Origin: Pelagibacteraceae bacterium
GTDB lineage: Bacteria > Pseudomonadota > Alphaproteobacteria > Pelagibacterales > Pelagibacteraceae
DNA length: 64,000 nt
Assembly: GCA_009693705.1 (NCBI GenBank)
Contig: SHWS01000002.1
Span: 36,894-100,893 of the forward strand
Direction: 5' to 3'
In this document: positions 33,741-43,913 of the stretch, piece after piece
Numbering within the stretch: the first letter of the stretch is position 1
Layout: every line of letters starts with the position of its first letter
Notes under the pieces: model-generated
Database searches by the model: none
Told to the model about the DNA's origin: nothing
Seen by the model: only the letters and a program-made list of their open reading frames with translations
Made by a program: the position numbers and the translations under genes

Positions 33741-34770
33741 AAAGTTTATTTTTAATTAATAATTCAGCAATTTCTACTGCATTCAAGGCTGCTCCTCTTA
33801 AAAGATTGTCTGATACAATCCATAAATTTAAACAATTCTTTTTAGTTTTATCTTCTCTTATTCTTGAAATATAAGTTTCATTTTTTCCTTCAGCCTCAAT
33901 TGGAGTGATGTAACCTCCATTTTCTCTTAAGTCATAAACTTTACATCCCTTAGCTTTACTTAAAAGGTTTTTTACCTTTTTTAACGTAAATGATTTTTTA
34001 AATTCTATATTGACTGACTCTGAATGAGAAACCAAAACGGGAATTCTCACACATGTTACGGTCAACTCAATTTTAGGATCAAGAATTTTTTTTGTTTCAT
34101 TAACCACTTTTAATTCTTCTTCAGTATAGCCATCCTCAGAAAATAGACCGATATGGGGAATTACGTTAAAAGCTATTTGTTTTGTAAAGTTTTTAGACTG
34201 AATTTTTTTTAATCTATTTTCTGGATAATTATGATTAAGATAATTTTTTAAATAAATTTGAGTTTGATCAATCAATTCATCCATTGGTGCTTTTCCACCT
34301 CCTGAAACTGATTGGTAAGTGGAAACAACTACCCTTTTTATAATAAATAAATCATGTAAAGGTTTTAAAGCTAGAACAAGTTGAGCTGTAGAGCAATTTG
34401 GATTTGCAATTATATTTTTTTTTAAATTTTTAATACTTTCTGGATTCACTTGAGGCACAATTAATGGAACATGTGGATCCATTCTATAAAAACTAGAATT
34501 ATCGATAACTTTAGAATACTGCGCTGCTTTTGGCACAAATTTTTCTGAAATTTTTCCCCCAGCTGCAAAAAATGTGATTTGAACCTTCGAAAAATCGAAA
34601 GTTTCAAGATTAAGAACTTTATATTCCTTACTATTAAATTTTACTTTTTGGCCTGCACTTTTTGATGATGCCACTAAAAATAATTCCTTTATAGGTAATT
34701 TTTTATTCTCTAATACTTCAAGAATTTTTCTTCCGACATTACCTGTGGCTCCAACGATTGCTATGTTCAT
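33730..34770 (-). CDS. asd: Aspartate-semialdehyde dehydrogenase
   Basis: 346 residues. N-terminal VGATGNVGRKILEVL, catalytic cysteine in NPNCSTAQLV, YQSVSGGGKAPMDEL, and the histidine in VPVLVSHSESV-like context. It reduces aspartyl phosphate to the semialdehyde that feeds lysine, threonine and methionine synthesis. It is followed directly by the sdh operon with an 11-base overlap. Upstream lies a 196-base gap to leuB. Confidence 0.96.
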   Translation of the reverse strand: MNIAIVGATGNVGRKILEVLENKKLPIKELFLVASSKSAGQKVKFNSKEYKVLNLETFDFSKVQITFFAAGGKISEKFVPKAAQYSKVIDNSSFYRMDPHVPLIVPQVNPESIKNLKKNIIANPNCSTAQLVLALKPLHDLFIIKRVVVSTYQSVSGGGKAPMDELIDQTQIYLKNYLNHNYPENRLKKIQSKNFTKQIAFNVIPHIGLFSEDGYTEEELKVVNETKKILDPKIELTVTCVRIPVLVSHSESVNIEFKKSFTLKKVKNLLSKAKGCKVYDLRENGGYITPIEAEGKNETYISRIREDKTKKNCLNLWIVSDNLLRGAALNAVEIAELLIKNKLYGK

Positions 34771-34966
34771 AATTATGTTTGGTTTTATACTAGATAAAAA
34801 GTAAATTTCAAATTTTTATATTAAGAATGCACTTATTTGTCTAAATTTTAACATTCAAACTAGAGCTTAAAAAAGCTTTTCTCTCATTACAAGACTTATT
34901 GCTTTTATAAAGTGAGAATTGAAATCTATAACTTGGTAAACTCAAAACTTAGAATAAATATTTTAA
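34771..34966 (-). other. Intergenic gap between leuB and asd
   Basis: No open frame or known RNA is evident in these 196 bases, one of the larger gaps in the window. Read on the minus strand it holds a small hairpin (AGCTT, loop TTTT, AAGCT) about 80 bases after leuB, which could be a weak terminator, and AT-rich sequence ahead of asd where a promoter for the asd-sdh run would be expected. I see no consensus-quality promoter. Confidence 0.4.
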
Positions 34967-36073
34967 TTATTTTAATTTTGAAATAATTGCATCACCCATT
35001 TGTGAGGTTGAAACTTCTTTCATGCCTTTTGACATAATATCTTTTGTTCTAAAACCATCCTCTAATACGGCTTGAACAGCTTTTTCTAAATTTTCAGCCT
35101 CTTTATCATGGTTAAATGAATATTTTAAAGCCATAGCAAAACTTAAAATTGAAGCTATGGGATTAGCAATTCCTTTTCCTGTAATATCTGGTGCAGAACC
35201 ATGAATTGGTTCATACATTGCTCTCATTTCCCCCTCTTTATTTTTGGCACCTAAAGATGCGGAAGGTAAAAGACCTAAAGATCCTGTAAGCATTGAAGCT
35301 TGGTCCGATAAAATGTCACCAAACAAATTGTCAGTGACTATTACATCAAACTGTTTAGGATTTCTTAATAATTGCATAGCGCAGTTATCAGCTAGCATAT
35401 GGTTTAACTCTACTTCCTTGTATTCTTTTTCATGTAATAATTGAACTTCCTCTCTCCAGAGTTGCCCTGCTTCCATAACATTTGATTTTTCACAAGAAGT
35501 AACTTTATTTGATCTTTTTTTTGCCAAATCAAATGCAATTCTTGCGACTCTAATTATTTCACTACTTGTGTAAGTGTGAGTGTTCGTTCCTCTTCTTTCA
35601 CCATTTTCAATTGGTTTAATTCCCCTTGGTTCACCAAAATAAATTCCTCCAGTAAGCTCTCTTACAATCATTATATCTAATCCAGATACTATTTCTGGCT
35701 TTAATGTTGAGGCATCTACTAATTGTTTAAAACAAATAGCTGGTCTCAAGTTAGCAAATAACTTTAACTCTTTTCTAAGTTTCAATAATGCTCTTTCTGG
35801 CCTCTTAGCAAACTCAACTGTATCCCACTTTGGGCCACCAACTGCTCCTAACATAACGACAGCACTTTCTAGTGCTTTAAAAAATACCTCATCCGTAAGT
35901 GGCGTTCCGTGTTTATCATATGAACATCCACCGACGAGATCTTCGTCAGTTTCAAAATCTAAAAATTTTTTGTAATTATACCAATTGATAATTTTTTTAA
36001 CTTCAGCCATAACTTCCGGCCCTATTCCATCACCAGGCAATAACAAAATCTTTCTTTTTTTTATTTTAATCAT
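34967..36073 (-). CDS. leuB: 3-isopropylmalate dehydrogenase
   Basis: 368 residues. Motifs are [12 protein letters not shown], the substrate arginines in [28 protein letters not shown], and the metal-binding aspartates in [15 protein letters not shown]. It oxidatively decarboxylates 3-isopropylmalate in leucine synthesis. It overlaps leuD by 8 bases and closes a leuC-leuD-leuB operon; leuA is not in the window. Confidence 0.97.
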   Translation of the reverse strand: MIKIKKRKILLLPGDGIGPEVMAEVKKIINWYNYKKFLDFETDEDLVGGCSYDKHGTPLTDEVFFKALESAVVMLGAVGGPKWDTVEFAKRPERALLKLRKELKLFANLRPAICFKQLVDASTLKPEIVSGLDIMIVRELTGGIYFGEPRGIKPIENGERRGTNTHTYTSSEIIRVARIAFDLAKKRSNKVTSCEKSNVMEAGQLWREEVQLLHEKEYKEVELNHMLADNCAMQLLRNPKQFDVIVTDNLFGDILSDQASMLTGSLGLLPSASLGAKNKEGEMRAMYEPIHGSAPDITGKGIANPIASILSFAMALKYSFNHDKEAENLEKAVQAVLEDGFRTKDIMSKGMKEVSTSQMGDAIISKLK

Positions 36074-36671
36074 TGAATATCCAAGGTTTTTTATTTTTTA
36101 AATCTATTTCAAAATTTTCAATTTTTTTTGATTTTTTTAAAGATAATGCAATATCATCTAATCCTTCTAACAAACATTTTTTCTTAAAAGAGTCTATTTC
36201 AAATTTTATTTCATTATTCCCATAAATAATTTTTTCATTACTAAGATCTATCAAAATTTCCTCTTTTCTATTGGAATATTCCGATAATTCTTTAATTTTT
36301 TCCTCATTAATTGTGATTGGTAAAATTCCATTTTTAAAACAATTGTTATAGAAAATATCTGCAAAACTAGAGCTAATAACACATGTTATGCCAAAATCTA
36401 ATAAGGCCCATGGAGCATGTTCTCTTGAGGAGCCACAGCCAAAATTTTTTCCAACAATTAAAATCTTAGAATTATTGTATGGAATTTTATTTAAAATAAA
36501 TTCACTAATTTCGTTTCCTTGATCATTATATCTTATTTCAAAAAATAAATTTTTTCCAAGTCCTGTTCTTTTAATTGTTTTTAAAAACTGTTTTGGAATA
36601 ATCATGTCTGTATCAATGTTGATTATTGGTAAATAAGCTGGAATACTTCTTAATGTATTAAATTTTTGCAT
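36066..36671 (-). CDS. leuD: 3-isopropylmalate dehydratase small subunit
   Basis: 201 residues: [15 protein letters not shown] near the N-terminus and the swivelling-domain signature [17 protein letters not shown]. It pairs with LeuC to isomerise 2- to 3-isopropylmalate. It abuts the leuC stop with no spacer. Confidence 0.97.
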   Translation of the reverse strand: MQKFNTLRSIPAYLPIINIDTDMIIPKQFLKTIKRTGLGKNLFFEIRYNDQGNEISEFILNKIPYNNSKILIVGKNFGCGSSREHAPWALLDFGITCVISSSFADIFYNNCFKNGILPITINEEKIKELSEYSNRKEEILIDLSNEKIIYGNNEIKFEIDSFKKKCLLEGLDDIALSLKKSKKIENFEIDLKNKKPWIFND

Positions 36672-38075
36672 TTAACTTTGATATTTTCTTACATCGTCTA
36701 AATTTCCAGCAATTGCTGCAGCCGCTGCCATACCTGGACTAACTAAATGAGTTCTGCCCCCTCTTCCTTGTCTTCCTTCAAAATTCCTATTTGAAGTAGA
36801 AGCACATCTTTCTCTAGGTTTTAATTTATCAGCATTCATTGCAAGACACATTGAACAACCCGGCTCTCTCCACTCAAATCCTGCATTAATAAATATTTTA
36901 TCTAATCCCTCTTGCTCCGCCTGTTCTTTAACTAATCCAGATCCTGGAACTACCATTGCATGAACATGAGATGAAATTTTTTTGTCTTTTAATATTTTTG
37001 CAGCTTCCCTTAAATCCTCAATTCTACCATTAGTACAACTACCTATAAAAACTTTATCAATTTTAATATCAGTTGCTGCCATATCTGGTTTTAAACCCAT
37101 ATATTTTAAAGCTCTTTCCATTGCAGTTTTTCTATCTTCATCTTTTTCATTTTGAGGATTTGGAATTTTACCATTGATAGTGATAACATCTTGTGGAGAT
37201 GTACCCCAAGTTATCATTGGCAAAATTTCATTTGCATTTAGATTAATTTCTTTATCAAAATACGCTCCATCGTCTGTTTTAAGGCTTTTCCAGTATTCAA
37301 TTGCTTTATCCCAATTTTCTCCTTTTGGTGACATTGGTTTACCTTTTAAATAATTAAAAACTTTTTCATCCGGTACAATTAATCCTGCTCTAGCTCCTCC
37401 TTCAATTGTCATGTTACAAATTGTCATTCTTTGTTCAACGCTTAAAGATCTTATTAAATCACCTGAATATTCTATAACGGAACCAGTACCCCCAGCAGTT
37501 CCTATTTTTCCAATTATTTGTAAAATTACATCTTTTGATGTAACTCCAGTTGGAAGCTTGCCGGTTACATTGATTTTAAAATTTTTTGCTTTTTTTTGAA
37601 CTAACGTTTGTGTTGCTAGAACATGCTCAACTTCTGAAGTGCCAATTCCAAATGCTAAAGCACCAAATGCTCCATGAGTTGCGGTATGACTGTCGCCACA
37701 AACAATTACAGTTCCCGGTTGAGTAAAACCTTGTTCGGGTCCAATTATATGAACAATTCCTTGTCTTTTATCATTCATGCCAAAAAGCTGAATTCCAAAT
37801 TCTTTACAATTAGCCTCAAGCGTATCAACTTGAATTTTAGATTCTTGATCTGATATTCCTTTGGTTCTATCTGTGGTTGGAACATTATGATCAGCAACCG
37901 CGAGTGTTAAATTTGGCTGTCTTACTTTTCGATTAGAATTTCTAAGACCTTCAAAGGCTTGTGGGCTTGTAACCTCATGAACTAAATGTCTATCTACAAA
38001 AATTAATGCAGTTCCATCATTTTGTTGATCAACCAAATGATCATTCCAAATTTTATCGTAAAGGGTTTTGGCCAT
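36672..38075 (-). CDS. leuC: 3-isopropylmalate dehydratase large subunit
   Basis: 467 residues, aconitase family. The 4Fe-4S cysteines are in [12 protein letters not shown] and [28 protein letters not shown] and the N-terminal [15 protein letters not shown] are typical LeuC. It starts 9 bases after rplS, so the leucine genes follow a ribosomal-protein operon without an evident break. Confidence 0.97.
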   Translation of the reverse strand: MAKTLYDKIWNDHLVDQQNDGTALIFVDRHLVHEVTSPQAFEGLRNSNRKVRQPNLTLAVADHNVPTTDRTKGISDQESKIQVDTLEANCKEFGIQLFGMNDKRQGIVHIIGPEQGFTQPGTVIVCGDSHTATHGAFGALAFGIGTSEVEHVLATQTLVQKKAKNFKINVTGKLPTGVTSKDVILQIIGKIGTAGGTGSVIEYSGDLIRSLSVEQRMTICNMTIEGGARAGLIVPDEKVFNYLKGKPMSPKGENWDKAIEYWKSLKTDDGAYFDKEINLNANEILPMITWGTSPQDVITINGKIPNPQNEKDEDRKTAMERALKYMGLKPDMAATDIKIDKVFIGSCTNGRIEDLREAAKILKDKKISSHVHAMVVPGSGLVKEQAEQEGLDKIFINAGFEWREPGCSMCLAMNADKLKPRERCASTSNRNFEGRQGRGGRTHLVSPGMAAAAAIAGNLDDVRKYQS

Positions 38076-38084
38076 TGAAAAAAA

Positions 38085-38600
38085 CTATTTTTTTTCTAAG
38101 GGGCTTTCTATTTTTTTTTCTGACTTAACTTTTGCTGCTGGTGCCGCACTTATCTCAAGCTCTTCAGACTCTTTTGTTGTTGGGGCTAAGCTTTCCTTAG
38201 TTACTGCTTCTGGCTTAATATCCATATCTATACCAATTTTTTTTCTAATTTTTTCTGAAATTCTTGCAGATTTTCCAGTTCTATCTCTTAAATAGTATAA
38301 CTTTGCTCTTCTAACCTTTCCAGATCTTATAACTTTTATTGAGTCAATTAATGTGCCAAATAAAGGAAATGTTCTTTCCACTCCTTCACCAAAAGAAATT
38401 TTTCTAACAGTAAATGAAGAATTTATATCTCTATTTTTTCTTGCGATACAAACACCCTCAAAATATTGAATTCTCTCTTTTTTCCCCTCAGTAATTCTCA
38501 CTCCAACTTTAACAACATCTCCTGGATGAAATTCAGGAATTTTCTTATCAGATAGAATTTTTTTTATGTTATGTTGATTTATTTCGTTAATAGTTTTCAT
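38085..38600 (-). CDS. rplS: 50S ribosomal protein L19 with extended acidic/basic tail
   Basis: 171 residues against about 115 in E. coli. The L19 domain (residues 1 to about 115) has [30 protein letters not shown] and [18 protein letters not shown]. The extra C-terminal 50 or so residues are low-complexity, rich in Glu, Lys, Ala, Ser and Pro, and probably disordered. It lies 10 bases after trmD in the rpsP-trmD-rplS operon. Confidence 0.97.
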   Translation of the reverse strand: MKTINEINQHNIKKILSDKKIPEFHPGDVVKVGVRITEGKKERIQYFEGVCIARKNRDINSSFTVRKISFGEGVERTFPLFGTLIDSIKVIRSGKVRRAKLYYLRDRTGKSARISEKIRKKIGIDMDIKPEAVTKESLAPTTKESEELEISAAPAAKVKSEKKIESPLEKK

Positions 38601-38610
38601 GTTTATTAAA

Positions 38611-39297
38611 TCAGTTTTTCTTATATTTTTTCCACAAATCTGGTCTTCGGACGCGTGTTATAGCCTCAGATTGAGATAAACGCCAGTGTTTAATTTTGTT
38701 GTGATCTCCAGATAATAGAACCTCTGGAACAGCTTTGTCCTCCCAAATTTGAGGTTTAGTATACTGGGGATATTCTAATAATCCATTTTCAAAACTTTCA
38801 TCTATTTTAGATTTTTCATTTCCCAAGACTCCTGGTAAAAGTCTCAAAATACTATCCACAACTACAAATACTGCTGTCTCTCCACCTGATAAAATATAAT
38901 CTCCAATGCTAATTTCTTCAATATTTCTAGTAGACAAAATTCTTTCATCAACTCCTTCAAAATGACCACAAATAAAAGATACTGATTTTTCTTTTGATAA
39001 TTCTTGGGCAAAAGCATGATCAAATTTCTTACCCTTAGGTGATAAATAAAAAATTCTCTCTTGATCATTTTTATTTTGATCTAACGATTTGGCTAAAACA
39101 TCTGGTCTCAGTAGCATACCTGATCCACCTCCATATGGTGTATCATCTACAGTTTTATGTTTATCTTCACAAGCATCACGAATATTTACAATTTTTAAGT
39201 CCCACAGTTTTTTTGATAAAGCTTTCCCGTATAGGCCTTTAGATAAAAGTCCCGGAAAAACTTCTGGATAAAGTGTAAAGATTTTTGCCTGCCACAT
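38611..39297 (-). CDS. trmD: tRNA (guanine-N1)-methyltransferase
   Basis: 228 residues from the ATG at 39297 ([21 protein letters not shown]). A longer frame from 39378 would run back into rpsP with lysine/arginine-rich filler and is rejected. The SPOUT knot region shows [29 protein letters not shown] and [13 protein letters not shown]. It makes m1G37 in tRNAs. It lies 19 bases after rpsP. Confidence 0.97.
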   Translation of the reverse strand: MWQAKIFTLYPEVFPGLLSKGLYGKALSKKLWDLKIVNIRDACEDKHKTVDDTPYGGGSGMLLRPDVLAKSLDQNKNDQERIFYLSPKGKKFDHAFAQELSKEKSVSFICGHFEGVDERILSTRNIEEISIGDYILSGGETAVFVVVDSILRLLPGVLGNEKSKIDESFENGLLEYPQYTKPQIWEDKAVPEVLLSGDHNKIKHWRLSQSEAITRVRRPDLWKKYKKN

Positions 39298-39316
39298 AAT
39301 AAAAATTAAAGTTTTA

Positions 39317-39745
39317 TTATTCCTTGATAGCTTCTGCTGCAGGAACCACTTTCGCCGCTGTAGCTTCTGCTGGAGCAACTTTTGCTGCCGCAGCTTCTGT
39401 TGGAGCCACTTTTACCGCTTTAGGAGCTTCTTCAGCTTCTTTTTTTCTATCCTTTTTTGGAACTGCTTTAAGCGGATTATTACTATTTGCAGGCATTGGA
39501 ATAATTTGACTCTCACCCAATAACCTAGCCACTCTAGTTGTGGGTTGAGCTCCTTGTCCTAACCAATATTTAATTCTTTCAACCTCTAGACCAATTCTTT
39601 CTTTTTTATCTTTTGGCAATAAAGGATTAAAAAAACCTACTTTTTCTATAAATCTTCCATCTCTTGGAAAACGACTATCTGCCACAACTACTCTATAAAC
39701 AGGACGTTTTTTTGTTCCACCTCTTGATAATCTTATTTTTAACAT
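39317..39745 (-). CDS. rpsP: 30S ribosomal protein S16 with repeat tail
   Basis: 142 residues against about 80 for the core family. Residues 1-85 are a normal S16: [39 protein letters not shown], and [13 protein letters not shown] basic linker ([15 protein letters not shown]) and three alanine-rich 10-residue repeats follow to the C-terminus. The DNA of the tail is visibly richer in G and C than the surroundings. It lies 16 bases after ffh. Confidence 0.97.
   Translation of the reverse strand: MLKIRLSRGGTKKRPVYRVVVADSRFPRDGRFIEKVGFFNPLLPKDKKERIGLEVERIKYWLGQGAQPTTRVARLLGESQIIPMPANSNNPLKAVPKKDRKKEAEEAPKAVKVAPTEAAAAKVAPAEATAAKVVPAAEAIKE
39326..39415 (-). repeat. Three 30-bp tandem repeats encoding the S16 tail
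   Basis: S16 residues 111-140 read as three successive decapeptides: [20 protein letters not shown] and [10 protein letters not shown]. At the DNA level they are three imperfect 30-bp units in frame, consistent with in-frame duplication. Confidence 0.85.
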
Positions 39746-39761
39746 TTTTTCTCCGTTGTTA

Positions 39762-41120
39762 TTATTTTAATTGATTAAATAGTTCTGGCGGTATTCCTTT
39801 ATCGAACATACCTTTCAGATTTCCCTTAGACATTTTTTTCATCATTTCAGACATCATTTTAAATTGCTTTAGCAATTTATTGATAGTGGCTGGATCCGTG
39901 CCAGAGCCATTAGCAATTCTTTTTTTTCTAGAACCATCAATAATTTTTGGGTTCTCTCTTTCAAGTTTGGTCATTGACAAAATTATAGCTTCATTCATTG
40001 TAATTATATTTTCATTTATTCCAGCTGAATCCATTTGGGATTTAATCTTTGAAACACCAGGTAAAAAAGACATTATTCCTTCAATGCCTCCCATTTTTTT
40101 CATCTGTCTTAATTGAGTTAAGTAATCTTCCAATGAAAATTGGCCTTTTTTTAAATTTTCCTCAGCTTTTTTTATATTTTCTTCACCTAAATCTTGAGCT
40201 GCTTTTTCAACTAAGGATACAATGTCGCCCATTCCAAGAATTCTATTTGCAATCCTATCAGGATGAAACACTTCTAAATTATCTATCTTTTCGCCAATTC
40301 CTAAAAACTTAATTGGAACTTGAGAAACATATTTCATACTTACGGCTGCACCACCCCTTGCGTCACCATCTGCTCTAGTTAAAATTATTCCTGAAAGTTT
40401 AACTGTATTTTTAAATTCTTTTGCTACAGAAGCTGCAACTTGTCCGGTTAAAGAGTCTGCAACTAAAAAAATCTCTGTTGGGTTAATAACGCTTTCTATT
40501 TGTTTAATTTCACTCATCATTTGTAAATCTATTTGAGTTCTTCCAGCGGTATCAAATAAAATTATTTCGGCACCATTAAGATTGGCAGCACTAATTGCTC
40601 TTCTGCAAATATCAGATGGTTGTTGTCCTACAATTATTGGTAGTGTTAATATATTGTTTTGCTCTCCAAGAGATCTCAACTGCTCTTGTGCTGCTGGCCT
40701 GTAAATATCTAGACTTACCATCATAATTTTTTTTTTTTTATTATTTTCTAAATATTTAGCTAATTTTGCAGTAGTGGTTGTTTTACCAGAGCCTTGAAGT
40801 CCAACCAGCATCATCGAAACTGGTGGAACCGCGCTAAGGTTTATTTCATTATTGCTTTGTCCTAATAAATTAACCAGCTCGTCATAGACAATTTTAATAA
40901 CCATATCTCCAGGTGAAGTTGATCTTATAATTTCTTGTCCTAGAGCTTTAGGTTTAACCTTTTCAATAAAATCTTTAGCAACCTCAAGTGAAACATCTGC
41001 TTCTAATAAGGCTTGCCTAATTCCTCTTAAACCTTCATCTACTTGAGCTTCATTAAGTGAAGGGGTCTTTTTTAAAGAAGAAAAAATTTCTTCGAATTTA
41101 TTTGTTAAATTTTCAAACAT
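39762..41120 (-). CDS. ffh: Signal recognition particle protein Ffh
   Basis: 452 residues. N domain at residues 1 to about 85. G domain with [45 protein letters not shown] and [14 protein letters not shown]. Methionine-rich M domain from about residue 300 ([19 protein letters not shown]), which binds SRP RNA and signal peptides. It heads the long minus-strand run. Its receptor FtsY is encoded divergently nearby, an interesting pairing of partners. Confidence 0.98.
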   Translation of the reverse strand: MFENLTNKFEEIFSSLKKTPSLNEAQVDEGLRGIRQALLEADVSLEVAKDFIEKVKPKALGQEIIRSTSPGDMVIKIVYDELVNLLGQSNNEINLSAVPPVSMMLVGLQGSGKTTTTAKLAKYLENNKKKKIMMVSLDIYRPAAQEQLRSLGEQNNILTLPIIVGQQPSDICRRAISAANLNGAEIILFDTAGRTQIDLQMMSEIKQIESVINPTEIFLVADSLTGQVAASVAKEFKNTVKLSGIILTRADGDARGGAAVSMKYVSQVPIKFLGIGEKIDNLEVFHPDRIANRILGMGDIVSLVEKAAQDLGEENIKKAEENLKKGQFSLEDYLTQLRQMKKMGGIEGIMSFLPGVSKIKSQMDSAGINENIITMNEAIILSMTKLERENPKIIDGSRKKRIANGSGTDPATINKLLKQFKMMSEMMKKMSKGNLKGMFDKGIPPELFNQLK

Positions 41121-41139
41121 ATTTATTACGCACAGCAGT

Positions 41140-41220
41140 TATCGCACTAGTGGGCGAAGCCTCGCTGACTAGTGTCGATATCTTTGTTTCCAAAGACATC
41201 GCAAATTTAATGTTTTTGCG
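41140..41220 (-). other. Structured intergenic region between ffh and dapF, possible ffh leader RNA
   Basis: Three potential hairpins lie in a row. Hairpin A: CACTAGT (41145-41151) with ACTAGTG (41168-41174), inner stem GCGA/TCGC around loop AGCC, and outer stem ATCG (41141-41144) with CGAT (41176-41179). Hairpin B: TCTTTG (41181-41186) with CAAAGA (41191-41196), extended by GAT/ATC, which competes with A's outer stem. Hairpin C: CGCAAA (41200-41205) with TTTGCG (41215-41220). If transcribed on the minus strand this is the ffh 5' leader. I recall a leader RNA motif at ffh having been proposed for Pelagibacter, but cannot confirm it is this one. Confidence 0.55.
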
Positions 41221-41235
41221 GAAACTGGCACAAAC

Positions 41236-41241
41236 TATAAT
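41236..41241 (+). promoter_or_regulatory. Perfect -10 box upstream of dapF
   Basis: TATAAT at 41236-41241 is a perfect -10 hexamer 40 bases before the dapF start, but no good -35 lies 16-18 bases upstream. On the minus strand the overlapping TATAGT (41239 to 41234) with TTGACT 14 bases upstream could serve ffh instead. Direction is uncertain. Confidence 0.35.
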
Positions 41242-41281
41242 AGAGGTTCAAAAAGTCAATAAATAAGTTAAATAACTATAT

Positions 41282-42106
41282 ATGAGTATTACTGCTTTTA
41301 AAATGGATGGTTTGGGTAATGATTTTGTAATTATCGATAATAGGAAAAATAATATTAATTTAAATCAAAAACAAATAAAAAAAATTTGTGACCGAGAGTT
41401 TGTTGGTTGTGATCAACTAATTATTATTAAAAAAAATAATCAGACTGACGGCTCCTTGGAGTTTTTTAATTCCGATGGTAGCAAAACAGGTGCTTGTGGA
41501 AATGGCACTAGATGTGTTGCTGAATTTTTAGCTAGGGAAAATAATAAAAAAAAAATCATTTTAACAACACCTTCAGGAAATTTAAATTCAGATATATTGG
41601 GTAATAAACTTATTACTACAGAAATTGGTAAAGGAAAAACAGAGTGGCATGAAATTCCTCTTTCAAAGAAAATGGATACTAAAAATTTAAAATTGAAAAT
41701 TTTAGATAAAAAAAATAATCCACACTTTGGTGGAACTGCTATTAATGTAGGAAATCCACATATAATATTTTTTGTAAAAAATATTGAAAATTTCAATATT
41801 GAAGAAATTGGTCCAAAAATTGAAAATAACAAACTTTTTCCAGAAAAATGCAACGTAACCATAGCAATGGTTATGAATAAAAATTTTATTAAAGTTAAAG
41901 TTTGGGAAAGAGGAGCTGGCCTTACCAAAGCATGCGGAACAGCCGCTTGTGCGACGGCATTTGCTGGAAAAATAAATGGGCTAACTGAGAATAATAGTGA
42001 TATTGAATTTTCAACAGGCAGGTTATCAATTTCTATTGATGAGCGTAATAATATTCACATGAAAGGTCCAGTCTCAGACATTAAAGAAATAAAAATTAAC
42101 TTATAA
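41282..42106 (+). CDS. dapF: Diaminopimelate epimerase
   Basis: 274 residues. Starts MSITAFKMDGLGNDFVIID. The two catalytic cysteines are in GACGNGTRCVA and TKACGTAACATA. It converts LL- to meso-diaminopimelate for lysine and peptidoglycan. The stop and the ftsY start share one base (TAATG), so the two are translationally coupled. Confidence 0.97.
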   Translation: MSITAFKMDGLGNDFVIIDNRKNNINLNQKQIKKICDREFVGCDQLIIIKKNNQTDGSLEFFNSDGSKTGACGNGTRCVAEFLARENNKKKIILTTPSGNLNSDILGNKLITTEIGKGKTEWHEIPLSKKMDTKNLKLKILDKKNNPHFGGTAINVGNPHIIFFVKNIENFNIEEIGPKIENNKLFPEKCNVTIAMVMNKNFIKVKVWERGAGLTKACGTAACATAFAGKINGLTENNSDIEFSTGRLSISIDERNNIHMKGPVSDIKEIKINL

Positions 42107-43023
42107 TGGGCATATTTGATAAATTTAAAATTGGCTTTAAAAAAAGCGCATCAACATTTGCTTCTGGATTAAGAGACATCATTATAAAAAAAGAGATAGA
42201 TGATAAAACTTTAGATCAAATTGAGGAATATCTTATTAAATCAGATGTTGGAGTTTCAGCTGCTTCAGAAATAAAAAAAATAATTGCAAAAAATAAGATA
42301 GATCCAAATAAAGATTTAACCCTAGAAATAAATCTTATTTTAAAAGATTATATAATTTCCTTAATGAGGCCACTTGAAAATACTGAATTTTTCAAAAAGA
42401 AGGAAAATATTAATGTTATTTTAATTTCTGGAGTAAATGGTGTTGGCAAGACAACAACTATTGGAAAAATAAGTAAAATTTTAAAGACTAATGGAAATAA
42501 AGTAATGCTATCTGCATCAGATACTTTTAGGGCTGCTGCAATTGAACAATTAGAAAGTTGGGCTAATAAAATTAATGTTCATATAACAAAATCCTCACAA
42601 GGATCAGATCCAGCCTCTGTCGCCTATAAAGCAATTGAAGAAGCAATCAAAAATAACTTTAATCAAGTTATAATTGATACTGCTGGCAGATTGCAGAATA
42701 AAAAAAATTTAATGGAAGAATATAAAAAAATTGCCAATGTTGCAAAAAAAATAGATCGAGAAGCACCTCATGATGTTATTTTAATTTTAGATGCAACTTC
42801 TGGGCAAAACGTAATAACCCAAGTTGAAGAGTTTAATAAAGTAATTCCAATTACTGGATTAATTATGACAAAATTAGACGGTACTGCAAAAGGTGGTATA
42901 CTTTTAGCTGTTGCCAAAAAATATAAATTACCAATTATTGCTTTGGGACTGGGTGAGCAAGAGGATGATTTACAAATTTTTGAGGCTGCAAAGTTTGCTG
43001 AAGCTTTTACTCAAGTAAGCTAA
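42106..43023 (+). CDS. ftsY: Signal recognition particle receptor FtsY
   Basis: 305 residues. N and G domains only: ISGVNGVGKTTTIGKISKIL, SASDTFRAAAIEQLESW, DTAGRLQNKKNLMEE, TKLDGTAKGG and the final GLGEQEDDLQIFEA. The long acidic A domain of E. coli FtsY is absent, as in many alphaproteobacteria. It docks the ribosome-SRP complex at the inner membrane. It ends 8 bases from the convergent hydrolase gene. Confidence 0.97.
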   Translation: MGIFDKFKIGFKKSASTFASGLRDIIIKKEIDDKTLDQIEEYLIKSDVGVSAASEIKKIIAKNKIDPNKDLTLEINLILKDYIISLMRPLENTEFFKKKENINVILISGVNGVGKTTTIGKISKILKTNGNKVMLSASDTFRAAAIEQLESWANKINVHITKSSQGSDPASVAYKAIEEAIKNNFNQVIIDTAGRLQNKKNLMEEYKKIANVAKKIDREAPHDVILILDATSGQNVITQVEEFNKVIPITGLIMTKLDGTAKGGILLAVAKKYKLPIIALGLGEQEDDLQIFEAAKFAEAFTQVS

Positions 43024-43031
43024 AGTTAAGA

Positions 43032-43850
43032 TTAATTTAAACTATCAAGAAACAACTTGAGTGCCAATACTAATTTATCGTCATACTCCATCATGTGGTT
43101 GTCATATTTTGTAAAATATGAATACTTTGGTTCATTGGCTAACTCATAAATTTTTTTACCCATCCAAAAAGGAACAATTGTGTCCACTTCTCCGTGCATA
43201 ACTAAAATTGGAATATTAATATTTTTAATTTTTTTATCATTTTGATACTTATCTCTTAGTAATAATTTTACGGGAATATATGGATAAAAATTTTTTGCAG
43301 CATCAATCATGGAAGTAAAAGGCGTCTCTAGAATTAAACCCGCAAATTTTTTGTTTTGTGCTATTTCAGTTACAATGCCTGTTCCAAGAGATTCTCCATA
43401 AAGTATAATATTTTTTTCATCAACTCCTTTTTTAATTAGCCATTCAATTGCACTAAGACCATCTTTATAAAGTCCCTTTTCTGTTGGCTTACCGGCATTA
43501 CCACTAAAACCTCGCCAAGCAATGATAAGAAAGTTAACATTTATATCCTTAAAATGATTTAATTTATGAATTCTATTTTCTAATTTTCCTGCATTACCAT
43601 GGAAATAAATAATGGTTTTAAATTTTGTGATATCTTTTTCATGAAACCAACCCAATAAATCAATTTGATCAGGAGTTTTAATTTTTATCTCTTCAATATT
43701 TACTTCTAATTTGTCTCCGAAGTAATTATTTTCATCTGGATGATATAACAAGTTCCTTTGAAAAAAAAATAAAATTATTAAAACTGAAAAATAAATTACT
43801 GATAAAACTAAAATTATTTTTAAAAATATATTTCTAAATTTTGTTTTCAT
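43032..43850 (-). CDS. Membrane-anchored alpha/beta hydrolase (BEM46/ABHD-like)
   Basis: 272 residues. A single hydrophobic segment at about residues 10-30 is a probable N-terminal membrane anchor, followed by QRNLLYHPDENN, a typical start of this subfamily. The hydrolase triad is Ser in YGESLGTG, Asp in MHGEVDTIVP, and His in YDNHMMEYD. YFHGNAGKLENR forms the oxyanion region. Substrate is unknown; homologues are annotated as peptidase or esterase-like. It is separated from the amidase gene by 63 bases. Confidence 0.85.
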   Translation of the reverse strand: MKTKFRNIFLKIILVLSVIYFSVLIILFFFQRNLLYHPDENNYFGDKLEVNIEEIKIKTPDQIDLLGWFHEKDITKFKTIIYFHGNAGKLENRIHKLNHFKDINVNFLIIAWRGFSGNAGKPTEKGLYKDGLSAIEWLIKKGVDEKNIILYGESLGTGIVTEIAQNKKFAGLILETPFTSMIDAAKNFYPYIPVKLLLRDKYQNDKKIKNINIPILVMHGEVDTIVPFWMGKKIYELANEPKYSYFTKYDNHMMEYDDKLVLALKLFLDSLN

Positions 43851-43913
43851 TTTTTTAGCTAAATAACTATAAAAATTAATAAAATATTACTTTAGTAATT
43901 AAAAATTTTTAAT

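Noticed and set aside
39298..39378. Longer N-terminus for TrmD
   Set aside because: The added residues are Lys/Gln-rich antisense-like filler overlapping rps[15 protein letters not shown] is the normal TrmD start.
41057..41266. A 69-codon plus-strand frame across the ffh start and the ffh-dapF gap
   Set aside because: It runs antisense into ffh, has no recognisable family or ribosome-binding site, and crosses strong hairpins; the region is better read as a structured leader.
41121..41281. Possible SRP (4.5S) RNA gene next to ffh
   Set aside because: The conserved SRP hairpin with its GGAA-type tetraloop and asymmetric internal loop is not present on either strand.
41440..41928. A 162-codon minus-strand frame within dapF
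   Set aside because: Antisense to a full-length, motif-complete dapF; no independent support.
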